From NCBI RefSeq assembly GCF_963677035.1, contig NZ_OY781472.1, forward strand, positions 3,129,658 to 3,193,657: a stretch of DNA of 64,000 nt, read 5' to 3'. This stretch comes from an uncultured Hyphomonas sp. (GTDB lineage: Bacteria; Pseudomonadota; Alphaproteobacteria; Caulobacterales; Hyphomonadaceae). Below, in pieces: positions 24,851 to 33,594 of the stretch. Each line of letters opens with the position of its first letter. The first letter of the stretch is position 1. The notes below the pieces were generated by a model. The model worked only from the letters and a program-made list of their open reading frames with translations. It was not told the origin of the DNA and did not search any database. A program made the position numbers and the translations under genes.

Positions 24851-26068
24851 TCAGGCAGCCTTGTCGAGGCCGAGCTGCTTCCAGACAGCCAGGATCGCTT
24901 CGATCAGCTCATCCATCATGACGGCGTCGTGCACCGGACTGGGTGTGAAGCGCAGACGCTCGGTACCACGCGGCACGGTCGGGTAGTTGATCGGCTGAAC
25001 ATAAATGCCGAAGTCAAACAGCAACGTGTCGGACAGGGCCTTGCAACGCTCCGGATCGCCCACCAGCAGCGGCACGATGTGCGAGGGCGAGTCCATCACC
25101 GGCAGCCCGGCATCACGGAATTTCTGCTTTAATTCTGCTGCCTTGGCCTGATGGATGGCGCGCAGCTTGCGGCCCTCGTCGGTGCGCAGCTTCTGGATGC
25201 TGGCTAGCGCGCCCGCCGCCATCACCGGGCAGGTGGATGTGCTGAAGATGAAGCCAGACGCCATGGAACGGATGGCATCAATGACGGTGCCCTTGGACGC
25301 GATGTAGCCCCCCATGACCCCGAATGCCTTGCCAAGGGTGCCTTCGACAATGTCGATCCGATCGGCAAGGCCCAGCATTTGCGCCACGCCAGCACCTTCC
25401 TGACCGTACATGCCAACCGCATGCACTTCATCCAGATAGGTCAGCGCATTGAATTCGTCTGCCAGGTCGCAGATTTCCTTCATGCAGCCGAAATCGCCAT
25501 CCATGGAGTAGACGCTCTCGAAGGCGATCACTTTCGGCCGGTCCGGATCGTCATTCTCCAGAAGGGACCGCAGGTGATCCACGTCATTGTGGCGGAATAC
25601 GCGGTAGTCGGCGCCGGAACGGCGAATGCCCTCGATCATCGAGGCGTGATTGAGCTGATCGGAATAGATGATCAGGTCTTTCATGATCTTGCCGAGCGTC
25701 GACAGGGTCGCGTCGTTTGACACATAGCCGGAAGTGAACAGCAGCGCCGCTTCCTTCTCGTGAAGGTCGGCCAGCTCACGCTCAAGTTCGACGTGATAGC
25801 GGGTTGTGCCCGAAATATTGCGCGTACCGCCAGATCCAGCCCCGAAACTGTCGATCGCATCATGCATGGACGTGATGACGTCGTCATCCTGGCCCATGCC
25901 CAGATAGTCGTTCGAACACCAGATGGTTACTTCGCGTTCGCCATCCTCAAAGCGTGCCGTCGCCTTCGGGAACCGTCCTTTATGACGCTGCAGGTCAATA
26001 AAGACGCGGTAACGTCCCTCAGAATGAATATTGCCGAGGGCATCCTCAAAGGCCTTCAGGTGTTTCAT
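24851..26068 (-). CDS. hemA: 5-aminolevulinate synthase
   Basis: HemA is a PLP enzyme that condenses glycine with succinyl-CoA, the first step of the C4 (Shemin) heme pathway, found among bacteria essentially in alphaproteobacteria. The 405-residue protein shows [42 protein letters not shown] and the PLP lysine in [14 protein letters not shown]. It is monocistronic and faces the mucR-like gene convergently. The product draws on glycine, which GlyA encoded nearby supplies. Confidence 0.97.
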   Translation of the reverse strand: MKHLKAFEDALGNIHSEGRYRVFIDLQRHKGRFPKATARFEDGEREVTIWCSNDYLGMGQDDDVITSMHDAIDSFGAGSGGTRNISGTTRYHVELERELADLHEKEAALLFTSGYVSNDATLSTLGKIMKDLIIYSDQLNHASMIEGIRRSGADYRVFRHNDVDHLRSLLENDDPDRPKVIAFESVYSMDGDFGCMKEICDLADEFNALTYLDEVHAVGMYGQEGAGVAQMLGLADRIDIVEGTLGKAFGVMGGYIASKGTVIDAIRSMASGFIFSTSTCPVMAAGALASIQKLRTDEGRKLRAIHQAKAAELKQKFRDAGLPVMDSPSHIVPLLVGDPERCKALSDTLLFDFGIYVQPINYPTVPRGTERLRFTPSPVHDAVMMDELIEAILAVWKQLGLDKAA

Positions 26069-26173
26069 AATGCTTATCCCTCGTAAGCTCCGTGAAATTA
26101 CTTAGACGCTTCCGAAGCGACATTTAATGGGCTGATAGCGTTTTCGCCGCTTTTGTCGCATCCGGGAGACTAC

Positions 26174-26965
26174 TTAGGCGTCATAACCCGGATATTCACG
26201 GTCCAGTTTCCGCAGAAGCGCCGGCCAGACAAGCTTTTGGGACAGCATTGCCATGCCAGAGCTCTCCTTTGTCAGGCCGCCCTGCCCGGCCACCTTGTCC
26301 TGAAGCGACTCACCGCATTCGATCACCCCGTCACGTCCGGCCGAGAGGGCCATGACCTGCATGGTGCAGGCACGCTCAAGGAAGAACATACGCGTGAAAG
26401 TCATCGCAGCAGTTTCCCCGCAGGTCAGCGTGCCGTGGTTGCGCAGAATCATGGAGTGCTTCTTCGCGCCCAGATCGGCCACCAGACGGTCCCGCTCGTC
26501 CAGGTCCAGCGCAATGCCTTCATAGTCATGATAGGCAACGTCTTCGCGCACAGCCATGGCCGTCTGGCTTAGCGGCAACAGGCCTTCCTTCTGGGCGGAC
26601 ACCGCCACCCCCTGATCGGTGTGTACGTGCATCACGCATTTTGCGTCATCGCGGGCAGCGTGGATAGCCGAATGGATCGTGAAGCCTGCCGGATTGATCA
26701 TGGAATCGGTTTCCTGAACGATGTTGCCGTCCAGATCGACCTTCACCAGCGAGGAGGCGGTGATCTCTTCGAAGAAATAACCATAGGGGTTGATCAGAAA
26801 GTGGTGCTCCGGCCCCGGCACACGGTGCGAGATGTGGGTGAAAATCATGTCGTCCCAGCCATACATGGCTGTCAGGCGATAAAGCGCCGCAAGATCCACG
26901 CGCGCCTGCCACTCTTCCGCACTTACCGAACCGCGGATCGCGACCTTCTGGTTGCCGTCGGCCAT
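26174..26965 (-). CDS. Class II aldolase/adducin family protein
   Basis: A 263-residue member of the class II aldolase family (L-fuculose-phosphate aldolase fold). The zinc-binding HxH and distal His are visible: THISHRVPG, MHVHTDQGVAVS and RNHGTLTCGETAAMTF. Many alphaproteobacterial members of this subgroup are annotated only as aldolase/adducin, and the substrate is unknown; sugar-phosphate and decarboxylase activities both occur in the family. It stands alone, 106 bases before hemA in the same direction. Confidence 0.87.
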   Translation of the reverse strand: MADGNQKVAIRGSVSAEEWQARVDLAALYRLTAMYGWDDMIFTHISHRVPGPEHHFLINPYGYFFEEITASSLVKVDLDGNIVQETDSMINPAGFTIHSAIHAARDDAKCVMHVHTDQGVAVSAQKEGLLPLSQTAMAVREDVAYHDYEGIALDLDERDRLVADLGAKKHSMILRNHGTLTCGETAAMTFTRMFFLERACTMQVMALSAGRDGVIECGESLQDKVAGQGGLTKESSGMAMLSQKLVWPALLRKLDREYPGYDA

Positions 26966-27101
26966 GTTTCTCTCCCTTTGTTCTTTGCGGGCAACTTAGC
27001 TCAAAAGCCTTTGCTTCGCCACTCCAAAGCTGACGCCTCCGTCACGCTTGGCTGTTCACTCGCAAGCCGACACCTTGACGCCGCAGCGGAACCTCAACCA
27101 C

Positions 27102-27878
27102 ATGGGCCTGATGAGTTCACTTCGTTTTGCCTTTTTCGCCTCCAAACGTCCTGAAGCCCAGGCCGCCCTGCCCACGTTTATTCAGCGCTACGGACAGAAC
27201 ACCGAAGCCGAGGCGGATGTCATTGTCGCGCTTGGGGGCGATGGCGCCATGCTGGATTCCCTGCGCCGCCGCTTTGAAGATTCAAAGCCGGTTTACGGCA
27301 TGAACCGGGGCACGATCGGCTTCCTGATGAATGAATACGGGGAAGATGACCTGGTTGAACGCGTCAACGCGGCAGAACGGGCCCAGATCATCCCGCTCAG
27401 CATGGTGGCGACCGATATTCACGGCCAGGAACACGCGGCTCTGGCGATCAACGAAGTGTCCCTGTTCCGGGAAACCGCCCAGACGGCCCGCCTCCGCATC
27501 ACGGTGGACGGCAAGGTGCGCATGGAGGAACTCTCCTGCGATGGCGTCATGGTCGCGACGCCCGCCGGTTCGACCGCTTACAATCTCTCCGCCCATGGCC
27601 CGATCCTGCCGATCGGGGCCAATCTTTTGGCGCTCACACCGGTCAGCGCGTTCCGCCCCCGCCGGTGGCGCGGCGCGCTGCTTCGCCACGATGCAAAAGT
27701 GACCATCGAAGTCATCGCGCCGGACCGCCGCCCTGTTGCCGCCGCTGCCGACAACCAGGAGGTGCGGGACATCGCCACGGTCCGGGTCGAGGCCGATCGC
27801 AGCAAACGGCTGACCATGTTGTTCGACCCCGGCCATGCCCTGGATGAGCGGATTCTCCGGGAGCAGTTCGGCTTCTGA
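27102..27878 (+). CDS. nadK: NAD kinase
   Basis: NadK phosphorylates NAD to NADP, the only known route to NADP. The 258-residue protein has the catalytic [14 protein letters not shown] (GGDG motif), the [13 protein letters not shown] segment and the glycine-rich [20 protein letters not shown] loop, all diagnostic. ATG 27102 is chosen; ATG 27111 is also possible, and the TTG at 27048 would add an implausible arginine-poor leader. It is followed after 55 bases by the Hpt-domain gene in the same direction. Confidence 0.95.
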   Translation: MGLMSSLRFAFFASKRPEAQAALPTFIQRYGQNTEAEADVIVALGGDGAMLDSLRRRFEDSKPVYGMNRGTIGFLMNEYGEDDLVERVNAAERAQIIPLSMVATDIHGQEHAALAINEVSLFRETAQTARLRITVDGKVRMEELSCDGVMVATPAGSTAYNLSAHGPILPIGANLLALTPVSAFRPRRWRGALLRHDAKVTIEVIAPDRRPVAAAADNQEVRDIATVRVEADRSKRLTMLFDPGHALDERILREQFGF

Positions 27879-27933
27879 TTTCCTAGGATATTTTTAAGGC
27901 TTGGACGGTTTATTGGGCGCTCAGGAGTGCCCA

Positions 27934-28521
27934 ATGTTCAAGAATCTGCTGACTGCCCTGCCGACCCGGCGCAAATCACCGACTGCCAACACAACCGAAA
28001 TCACCATCGACATCGGCCGCGTGATCAAACCAGCCCCCCCGGTCCAGGCGCACCAGACCGCAGAGATACCCATCGAAACGCATGAACCGAACACCGTTGG
28101 AACGGAGACGGCGGACACGGAAATTCTGGGCAGCCTCGCCGAAGATGCCGTCGACTCGCTCTCCAGCCAGTTTGAGGCTTGGATGCGCGGCGATCTGGAC
28201 GTCCTGGTCAACACCTGGAGCGTCGCCCGCGGCGCAAACGCAACCGCGGAAGACTACCGCGCGGTGTTCACCGCAGCCCACAACATCAAGGGCGCTGCGA
28301 ATTCATATGGCTATCCCGCCATTGCCCGGCTGTGCGGCTCCCTCAGCCGCCTGCTGAGGGAGACCCGCCCCGGCGAGAATGGTGCGCTGATCAATCTTCA
28401 TGTCGAAGCGTGCCGTGCGGCGTTCAACTCCGTTGGGCAGGGCAGCGATGGCATTTCCACCGCCGACGCGGTCTGTGAAGCGCTGGAAGAACGCGTGGCG
28501 CTCAAAGTCGCAAACGCCTGA
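27934..28521 (+). CDS. Orphan Hpt-domain phosphotransfer protein
   Basis: A 195-residue protein. Residues 1-62 are low-complexity and probably disordered. Residues about 65-190 form a helical Hpt domain with the phospho-accepting histidine H116 in FTAAHNIKGAANSYGYPAIA, the HxIKG signature. Hpt proteins relay phosphate between response-regulator receivers and output regulators; no kinase or regulator gene lies beside it. The Shine-Dalgarno AGGAG (27923-27927) sits within a small hairpin (27915-27932) ending one base before the ATG. A link to NAD kinase beyond co-transcription is not evident. Confidence 0.82.
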   Translation: MFKNLLTALPTRRKSPTANTTEITIDIGRVIKPAPPVQAHQTAEIPIETHEPNTVGTETADTEILGSLAEDAVDSLSSQFEAWMRGDLDVLVNTWSVARGANATAEDYRAVFTAAHNIKGAANSYGYPAIARLCGSLSRLLRETRPGENGALINLHVEACRAAFNSVGQGSDGISTADAVCEALEERVALKVANA

Positions 28522-28523
28522 GG

Positions 28524-29378
28524 TCAGGCCGCCGCTTCGGCCAGTTCTTCAGGCGCATCAAGAAAGTCCCGGATGATCTCCGCCGTTTCGGCTGCGCGGG
28601 TCACGAGGAACAGGTGTCCCCCACCTTCGACGACATGCAGACGCGAATTTGGCAATCCCAGACGGAGGATATGCCCGTTCGCGACCGGGACAATCGTGTC
28701 TTCGTCGCCCATGATCACCAGTGACGGCATCTTCAGGAAGCGGATGAATGGCAGGCTCGACCAGCCGATGAACGCCAGCAACTGATAGAAATAGCCGCGC
28801 GGATCTGGCGGCAGCAGATTGTCGATATGCTGCCCCACTTCGCCATCCACGGCATCGCCATACAGCGCACTGAAGCTTTCACGCATGAATTCCGGGTCTG
28901 TGTAGCGCCGGGCATCCACCATCTTCGACAAGGATTTCGGACGCCCCGGGATCATCGTCATGCCCGCACTCGTGGCACACAAGATCAGCTTGCCGACGCG
29001 GTTGCGGTACTGAAAGGCATATTGCTGCGCCAGGGCGCCGCCCCAAGACACCCCCATCACATCGACATCTTCGATCTCAAACTGGTCCAGCAGCTTGCGT
29101 GCCCAGCGGGCCAGCATCCACGGCCGGTAGGGCCATTGCGTGACCGGGCTTTTGCCCACACCCGGCACATCGAACGTGATGATGTCCCGGTCCGGGAACA
29201 TGTCCCCCAGCCCCTGGGTCAGCTCCAGGTTTGCCCCGATGCCGTTGAAGAACAGCAGCGGCAGGTTGCCTTTGGCTTCTCGGGCCGGCCAGAAAGCCGT
29301 CCGCAGCTGCAGTCCATCGACATCCTGCATGGTAATTTGTGGGCGTTGTTCGGGCATGCCTGACACTTCCGCTATCAT
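28524..29378 (-). CDS. phaZ: Intracellular poly(3-hydroxyalkanoate) depolymerase, Pseudomonas mcl type
   Basis: A 284-residue alpha/beta hydrolase. The pattern LPLLFFNGIGANLELTQGLG, ITFDVPGVGKSP, the nucleophile elbow GVSWGGALAQQYA and the catalytic histidine in GGGHLFLVTRA match Pseudomonas PhaZ almost segment for segment. PhaZ mobilises stored medium-chain-length PHA to hydroxyacids. It begins 11 bases after the phaC stop, with AGGAG 8 bases before ATG 29378, so the two form an operon as in Pseudomonas. ATG 29357 is an alternative start. Confidence 0.9.
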   Translation of the reverse strand: MIAEVSGMPEQRPQITMQDVDGLQLRTAFWPAREAKGNLPLLFFNGIGANLELTQGLGDMFPDRDIITFDVPGVGKSPVTQWPYRPWMLARWARKLLDQFEIEDVDVMGVSWGGALAQQYAFQYRNRVGKLILCATSAGMTMIPGRPKSLSKMVDARRYTDPEFMRESFSALYGDAVDGEVGQHIDNLLPPDPRGYFYQLLAFIGWSSLPFIRFLKMPSLVIMGDEDTIVPVANGHILRLGLPNSRLHVVEGGGHLFLVTRAAETAEIIRDFLDAPEELAEAAA

Positions 29379-29389
29379 CCTGCCGGCTC

Positions 29390-31078
29390 CTATACGTCGA
29401 AGACGTATTGGCCGGGTGCCGGGTAAAGAGGCTGGAAAGACTTATTCCCGCAAGCTTTTGGTGCAGTTTTCAGTGCGCCTGAGCGTTCCTTCAACCATTC
29501 GGCCCAGACCGGCCACCAGCTGCCGGCCTCTTCCGTTGCCCCAGCGGCCCACTCATCCGCAGTCGGCGCAATATCCGGGTTCCGGAACATCTTTGCCTTG
29601 GGGTTTCCCGGCGGGTTCAGCAGCGACTGGATGTGTCCGCTGGAAGACAGAACAAACTCGACATTCTCCGATCCCAGCAAACCAGCCGTGCGGTAACAGG
29701 CCTTCCAAGGTGTAATGTGGTCGGTCAGTCCGGCAACGACAAAAGCGTCTGCCTTGACGTTCGACATGTCCAGCATGTGCCCGGCCACCTCATATTCGCC
29801 CGGATGGTCGAAGGGCTGGTTCAGCCCAAGATCAAGATAGTCCGAATGCAATTGCGCGGGAAGATTGGTGGAGTCGTTGTTCCAGTAGAGCACGTCGAAC
29901 GGCGCCGGGTCCTCGCCCATCAGATAGTTGTTGACCACATAGTTCCAGATCAGATCGTTCGGCCGCATCCATGCGAACATGCGCGCAAGATCGTCGCCCT
30001 TCAGGATGCCCTTCTTTCTGGAATAGGACCGTGCGATCTCAAGGCTTCCATCGGAAACGATCTGGCCAAGCTCACTGTCATCCTTCTGCGGGTTCAGCAC
30101 ACAGACCATGAACGTGATGGAATTGATCCGGTCGTCCCCTGCCGCGGCGAACAGGCTGGCCAGGGTGGCGGTCGTGATGCCACCGGAACACGCCCCGGAG
30201 ACATTTATCTTTTTCGACTTTGTTACCTGACGGACGACTTCGCTCGCCTGAATCAGGCTATCGATATATTCCTGCATCCCCCAGTCGGCATGTTCGCGCT
30301 TCGGGTTGCGCCACGACACCACAAATGTCTGCTGTCCGGTGCCGAGCAGGAATTGCACCATCGACGTGACGGGCGACAAATCCATTGCATAATATTTGTT
30401 GATCTGTGGCGGGATGATCAGGATCGGTGTGCGATGCACTTTCTCGGTCGTCGGGGCGTACTGGATCAGCTCCAGCATCTCGTTCTTCCAGATCACCTGC
30501 CCTTCAGACACGGCGAGATTCTTGCCCACTTTGAACGGCCGCTTGTCGACCTGGCTCGGCATGCCGCCATTCCTGGTCAGATCCATATAGGCATTCTTCA
30601 GCCCCTTAAGCAGCGACAAGCCACCGGAGTCGACAACACGCTTGGTCGCGGCCGGATTGCCAATAAGGGAATTGGTCGGGGCAAGCGCATCGGTAATCAT
30701 GCCCATGACGAATTTGGCCCGCGCATGTTCCAGTTCAGTCATCGAGAGGTCAGCGACCCAGTCGTTCAGGTGGTCCTGCGTTGCCAGATAGGCCTGCATG
30801 CCGCGCCGGTAGAACGGGTTATGCTCCCATGCCGGATCGCGGAAGCGGCGGTCTTTCGGATCGGCCTTCCGTTCGGACTTGCCGAGCAGGATGCTGGCAT
30901 TTTCCCTGGCAATCTTCGACGCGGATTTTGCGGTTGTAACCGGGTTTGTCATGGTCGAGCGAAGCATCATCGCCACGGCGCCCAGCAGTTCTTCGCGATT
31001 GATCCCGCCCATGAGCGGGTTGATTGCCAGCGTCGTTTCCGCTGCACTTCTGGCGATTTCATCCTTTGGCGTCGTCAT
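29390..31078 (-). CDS. phaC: Class II (medium-chain-length) polyhydroxyalkanoate synthase
   Basis: A 562-residue PHA synthase. The N-terminal ETTLAINPLMGGINREELLG, the RRFRDPAWEHNPFYRRGM region, PPQINKYYAMDLSP and the nucleophile box SGACSGGITTATL (Cys297) match class II PhaC1 of Pseudomonas (about 560 residues) better than the class I enzymes usual in alphaproteobacteria. The catalytic aspartate and histidine are in LTDHITPW and SSSGHIQSLLNPPGNPKA. It polymerises 3-hydroxyacyl-CoA of about C6-C14 on granule surfaces. ATG 31078 has GGGAGG five bases upstream. It forms an operon with phaZ and is divergent from phaD. Confidence 0.93.
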   Translation of the reverse strand: MTTPKDEIARSAAETTLAINPLMGGINREELLGAVAMMLRSTMTNPVTTAKSASKIARENASILLGKSERKADPKDRRFRDPAWEHNPFYRRGMQAYLATQDHLNDWVADLSMTELEHARAKFVMGMITDALAPTNSLIGNPAATKRVVDSGGLSLLKGLKNAYMDLTRNGGMPSQVDKRPFKVGKNLAVSEGQVIWKNEMLELIQYAPTTEKVHRTPILIIPPQINKYYAMDLSPVTSMVQFLLGTGQQTFVVSWRNPKREHADWGMQEYIDSLIQASEVVRQVTKSKKINVSGACSGGITTATLASLFAAAGDDRINSITFMVCVLNPQKDDSELGQIVSDGSLEIARSYSRKKGILKGDDLARMFAWMRPNDLIWNYVVNNYLMGEDPAPFDVLYWNNDSTNLPAQLHSDYLDLGLNQPFDHPGEYEVAGHMLDMSNVKADAFVVAGLTDHITPWKACYRTAGLLGSENVEFVLSSSGHIQSLLNPPGNPKAKMFRNPDIAPTADEWAAGATEEAGSWWPVWAEWLKERSGALKTAPKACGNKSFQPLYPAPGQYVFDV

Positions 31079-31160
31079 TCGTCCCTCCCCGAGACTGCCA
31101 GAGAGCATGCACTTAACGCCCGCCAGCCTTTGTTTATCTTTATGTCTCTTTCATTCGAGG

Positions 31161-31181
31161 AAAGAGTTACTTGTAAACTTT
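31161..31181. promoter_or_regulatory. Candidate PhaD operator
   Basis: An imperfect inverted repeat AAAGAGTTAC-TT-GTAAACTTT lies in the 158-base space between the divergent phaC and phaD starts. TetR regulators usually bind such sites beside their own gene. It is the best palindrome in this gap, but it is AT-rich and imperfect. Confidence 0.35.
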
Positions 31182-31236
31182 GAAAGAAAATTCGTTTCAT
31201 AGTCAGAATTGCGTGTCAAACTCTGCCTCAAAGCCA

Positions 31237-31869
31237 ATGAAGACACGTGACCGCATCCTCCATGTCAGCCTGCTTCTCTTCAATGATGAAGGCGAAGCCC
31301 AGCAGACGGCTGTCGACATCTCCAATGCTCTGGGGATCAGTCCGGGCAATCTCTATTATCATTTCAAGGGCAAGGACGCGATTATCCGGGCCTTGTTCGA
31401 TGCCTTTGAGGAAGAGATGCGGGTCATCCTGCGCGGCTCACGCGGTCAGGTCACCTCGATCGAAGACAATTGGGTCTATCTCTACATTATCCTCGAAGAG
31501 ATCTATGATTTCCGCTTCTTCTACCGGAACCTCGGCGTATTGCTGGACCGTTATCCGGACCTCGCCAGCCGTTTCCGCTCCCTCGTCGCCGAACAGCGCA
31601 CCACGATCCACAATGTCCTGGCGGATCTTGGCAAAGCCGGTGTCCTGACGATTGACCCACGCCTGAACGAGGCGCTGACCGATCAGATCATGATGTCGCT
31701 GACCTTCTGGCTGGAAGCCGACGCCATGAACCGGAGCAATCTTGAAGGCGCCGCCCTGATCCACAAAACCGTGTTCCAGGTGATGTGCCTGATTGTTCCG
31801 TACATGGGCGAAACCGGGGTCGATGCGTTGTCCCGGATGATCTCGCACTATGAAGCCAACAAGGCATAG
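31237..31869 (+). CDS. phaD: TetR-family regulator PhaD
   Basis: A 210-residue TetR regulator: N-terminal helix-turn-helix (KTRDRILHVSLLLFNDEGEA... ISNALGISPGNLYYHFKGKD) and a ligand domain with YIILEEIYDFRFFYRNLGVL, a hallmark of PhaD. In Pseudomonas PhaD activates the pha promoters in response to a fatty-acid catabolite. ATG 31237 fits the family N-terminus. An in-frame TTG at 31180 would add 19 unlikely residues. Divergence from phaCZ and proximity to the phasin gene support the assignment. Confidence 0.88.
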   Translation: MKTRDRILHVSLLLFNDEGEAQQTAVDISNALGISPGNLYYHFKGKDAIIRALFDAFEEEMRVILRGSRGQVTSIEDNWVYLYIILEEIYDFRFFYRNLGVLLDRYPDLASRFRSLVAEQRTTIHNVLADLGKAGVLTIDPRLNEALTDQIMMSLTFWLEADAMNRSNLEGAALIHKTVFQVMCLIVPYMGETGVDALSRMISHYEANKA

Positions 31870-31870
31870 C

Positions 31871-31897
31871 GGCGGGCCGCCTTTACAGCCGCCCGCC
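31871..31897 (+). terminator. Possible terminator after phaD
   Basis: Seven-base GC-rich arms GGCGGGC and GCCCGCC enclose a 13-base loop just past the phaD stop. T-rich sequence begins about 10 bases later, so termination would be imperfect. Confidence 0.4.
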
Positions 31898-31913
31898 TGC
31901 CCTGGTGTCTATT

Positions 31914-32750
31914 TTACTTTGCGAGTGCCTTGGCCTGTTTGACCCAGGCATCCCGGACAACGCGGCCACGGGCACCGATCTTCGCGTCGAGCGCTTCAGC
32001 CTCGGCCTTTTTCAGCGCGGCCAGCTGGACGAAGCTGTAGATGCCGGCATCGTTCAGCTTTTTCACCATTGCCGGCCCAACACCTGTGATCTGCGAGAGA
32101 TCATCAGAGGCTTCCGGCACAGCCACTGCAGCCTTCATGGCCTTGGAGGTCTTGCCGGCGGCCTTCTTGGCCGTCTTCGCGATATCCGCACCGGTTTCGC
32201 CGGCGACGGCTTCAATCTCGGCCGAAAGACGTGAAATGCGGGCCTTGAGGTCCACTTTGCTCAGACGGTCCTTTGATTTTGCGACCGTCTCGGCCACTTC
32301 GTCCTCGAGCTTGTCGATCTTGGAGGCCAGTTTCGATGTCCGCTCGCTTACCTGTTTCACGCCCAGCAGGTCACGCATGCGTTCCATGCGGGCTTCGAAC
32401 CGGTCATAGGCCTCGGCCTGGAACTGGCGGGCAGCGGCATTGGCCTTGGCGACCGTTTTGGTTGCCTTGGTCACGCGCTCGTCTTCCGAGAAGCGGGTCT
32501 TCACGTCGGATTCAATCTTTTCGCCGCGCTTGACCAGTTCGTCGAACAGTTCAGTCGACTGCTTGTTGAAGCTGTTGGCGTTCGCAAGCGCCTTGTCATA
32601 GGCCTTGCCATAGGCACCAACGCCAGCGAGCCAGATCTTGTGAGCCATCTCGGCGGATTGAGCTTCGATGGCCTTGCCAACCTGCTCCGCCTTGACGCGG
32701 GCGTCAGACTTTTTGGCCTTCTTGGCTTTTGTTTTCTTGTCTTTAGCCAT
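31914..32750 (-). CDS. Phasin-family PHA granule protein with C-terminal helix-hairpin-helix domain
   Basis: A 278-residue protein. Residues 1-25 are lysine-rich. Residues about 35-160 match the PhaF/PhaI phasin domain (MAHKIWLAGVGAYGKAYDKA, then long amphipathic helices with LLGVKQVSERTSKLASKI). A lysine- and alanine-rich helical linker leads to residues 220-278, a helix-hairpin-helix module (LSQITGVGPAMVKKLNDAGI, YSFVQLAALKKAE). Phasins coat granules; Pseudomonas PhaF also ties granules to the nucleoid through an AAKP-repeat tail. The HhH module may do that job here. It is convergent with phaD. ATG 32750 is preferred to 32783. Confidence 0.85.
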   Translation of the reverse strand: MAKDKKTKAKKAKKSDARVKAEQVGKAIEAQSAEMAHKIWLAGVGAYGKAYDKALANANSFNKQSTELFDELVKRGEKIESDVKTRFSEDERVTKATKTVAKANAAARQFQAEAYDRFEARMERMRDLLGVKQVSERTSKLASKIDKLEDEVAETVAKSKDRLSKVDLKARISRLSAEIEAVAGETGADIAKTAKKAAGKTSKAMKAAVAVPEASDDLSQITGVGPAMVKKLNDAGIYSFVQLAALKKAEAEALDAKIGARGRVVRDAWVKQAKALAK

Positions 32751-32889
32751 GGGAATTACTCCTAACGGGTTTGTCCATGGCACCAGAGATAAGGAAAAAG
32801 TCTAGAATCCGCATACTAATCACCATTGCCCTTGATTGGCGTGGCGCAGCCTCTCTATGAATGCCCCATCAGAAAGAGAGGATTTCAAC

Positions 32890-33594
32890 ATGACCGCAGT
32901 CGAATACACCGTGGATGGCCAGACCTATGAAGGTTACTTTCTTGCCCCAGAAGGCAAGACGAACCTGCCCGTTGTGGCAATCGCGCACGCCTGGGCCGGG
33001 CTCGGCGACAATGAGATCCAGAAAGCCGGCCGAGTTGCCAATGAACTTGGCTATGCCGCATTCGCCATGGACGTTTACGGCAAGGGCAAGCGCGGCACGA
33101 CCGTTGAAGAGAACCAGGCCCTTATGAACCCGCTGGTCGGTGACCGGGCGGAACTCCAGAAGCGCCTCGCGGGCGGCCTTGCCGCGGCGAAGGCCCAGCC
33201 GGGTGTCGATGCTTCAAAGGCAGCCGCCATCGGCTTCTGCTTCGGCGGCCTCTGCGTGCTGGACATGGCCCGCGCCGGCATGGACATGCTCGGCGTCGCT
33301 TCCTTCCACGGCCTGCTCAACCCGGCAGACAACATCGCCTCGCCCAAGATCGGCGCCAAGGTCCTGATCGAACATGGCTGGCTCGATCCGATGGCCCCGC
33401 CGGCTGACGTGGTTGCCATTGGCAAGGAAATGAGTGAGGCAGGCGCCGACTGGCAACTCCATGCCCACGGCCAGTCCTACCACGCCTTCACGACCCTCGG
33501 CGCGAACGACATGGACATGGGCACGGTCTATAATGCCGATGCCGACCGGCGCAGCTTCGCCAGCCTCAAACTGTTCCTGGAAGAACTCTTCTAG
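32890..33594 (+). CDS. Dienelactone hydrolase family protein
   Basis: A 234-residue alpha/beta hydrolase. The nucleophile elbow IGFCFGGLCVLDMARAG (G-x-C-x-G-G) carries the cysteine nucleophile typical of dienelactone hydrolases. The acid and histidine are in EHGWLDPMAPP and HAHGQSYHAFTTLG. Classical DLH opens dienelactone in chloroaromatic breakdown; most genomic homologues have unknown ester substrates. ATG 32890, with AGAGAGG upstream, is favoured over ATG 32857. The stop overlaps that of convergent phoB by 4 bases. Confidence 0.85.
   Translation: MTAVEYTVDGQTYEGYFLAPEGKTNLPVVAIAHAWAGLGDNEIQKAGRVANELGYAAFAMDVYGKGKRGTTVEENQALMNPLVGDRAELQKRLAGGLAAAKAQPGVDASKAAAIGFCFGGLCVLDMARAGMDMLGVASFHGLLNPADNIASPKIGAKVLIEHGWLDPMAPPADVVAIGKEMSEAGADWQLHAHGQSYHAFTTLGANDMDMGTVYNADADRRSFASLKLFLEELF

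Noticed and set aside
29633..31183. 516-codon open frame on the plus strand
   Set aside because: Antisense to phaC, with no recognisable domain.
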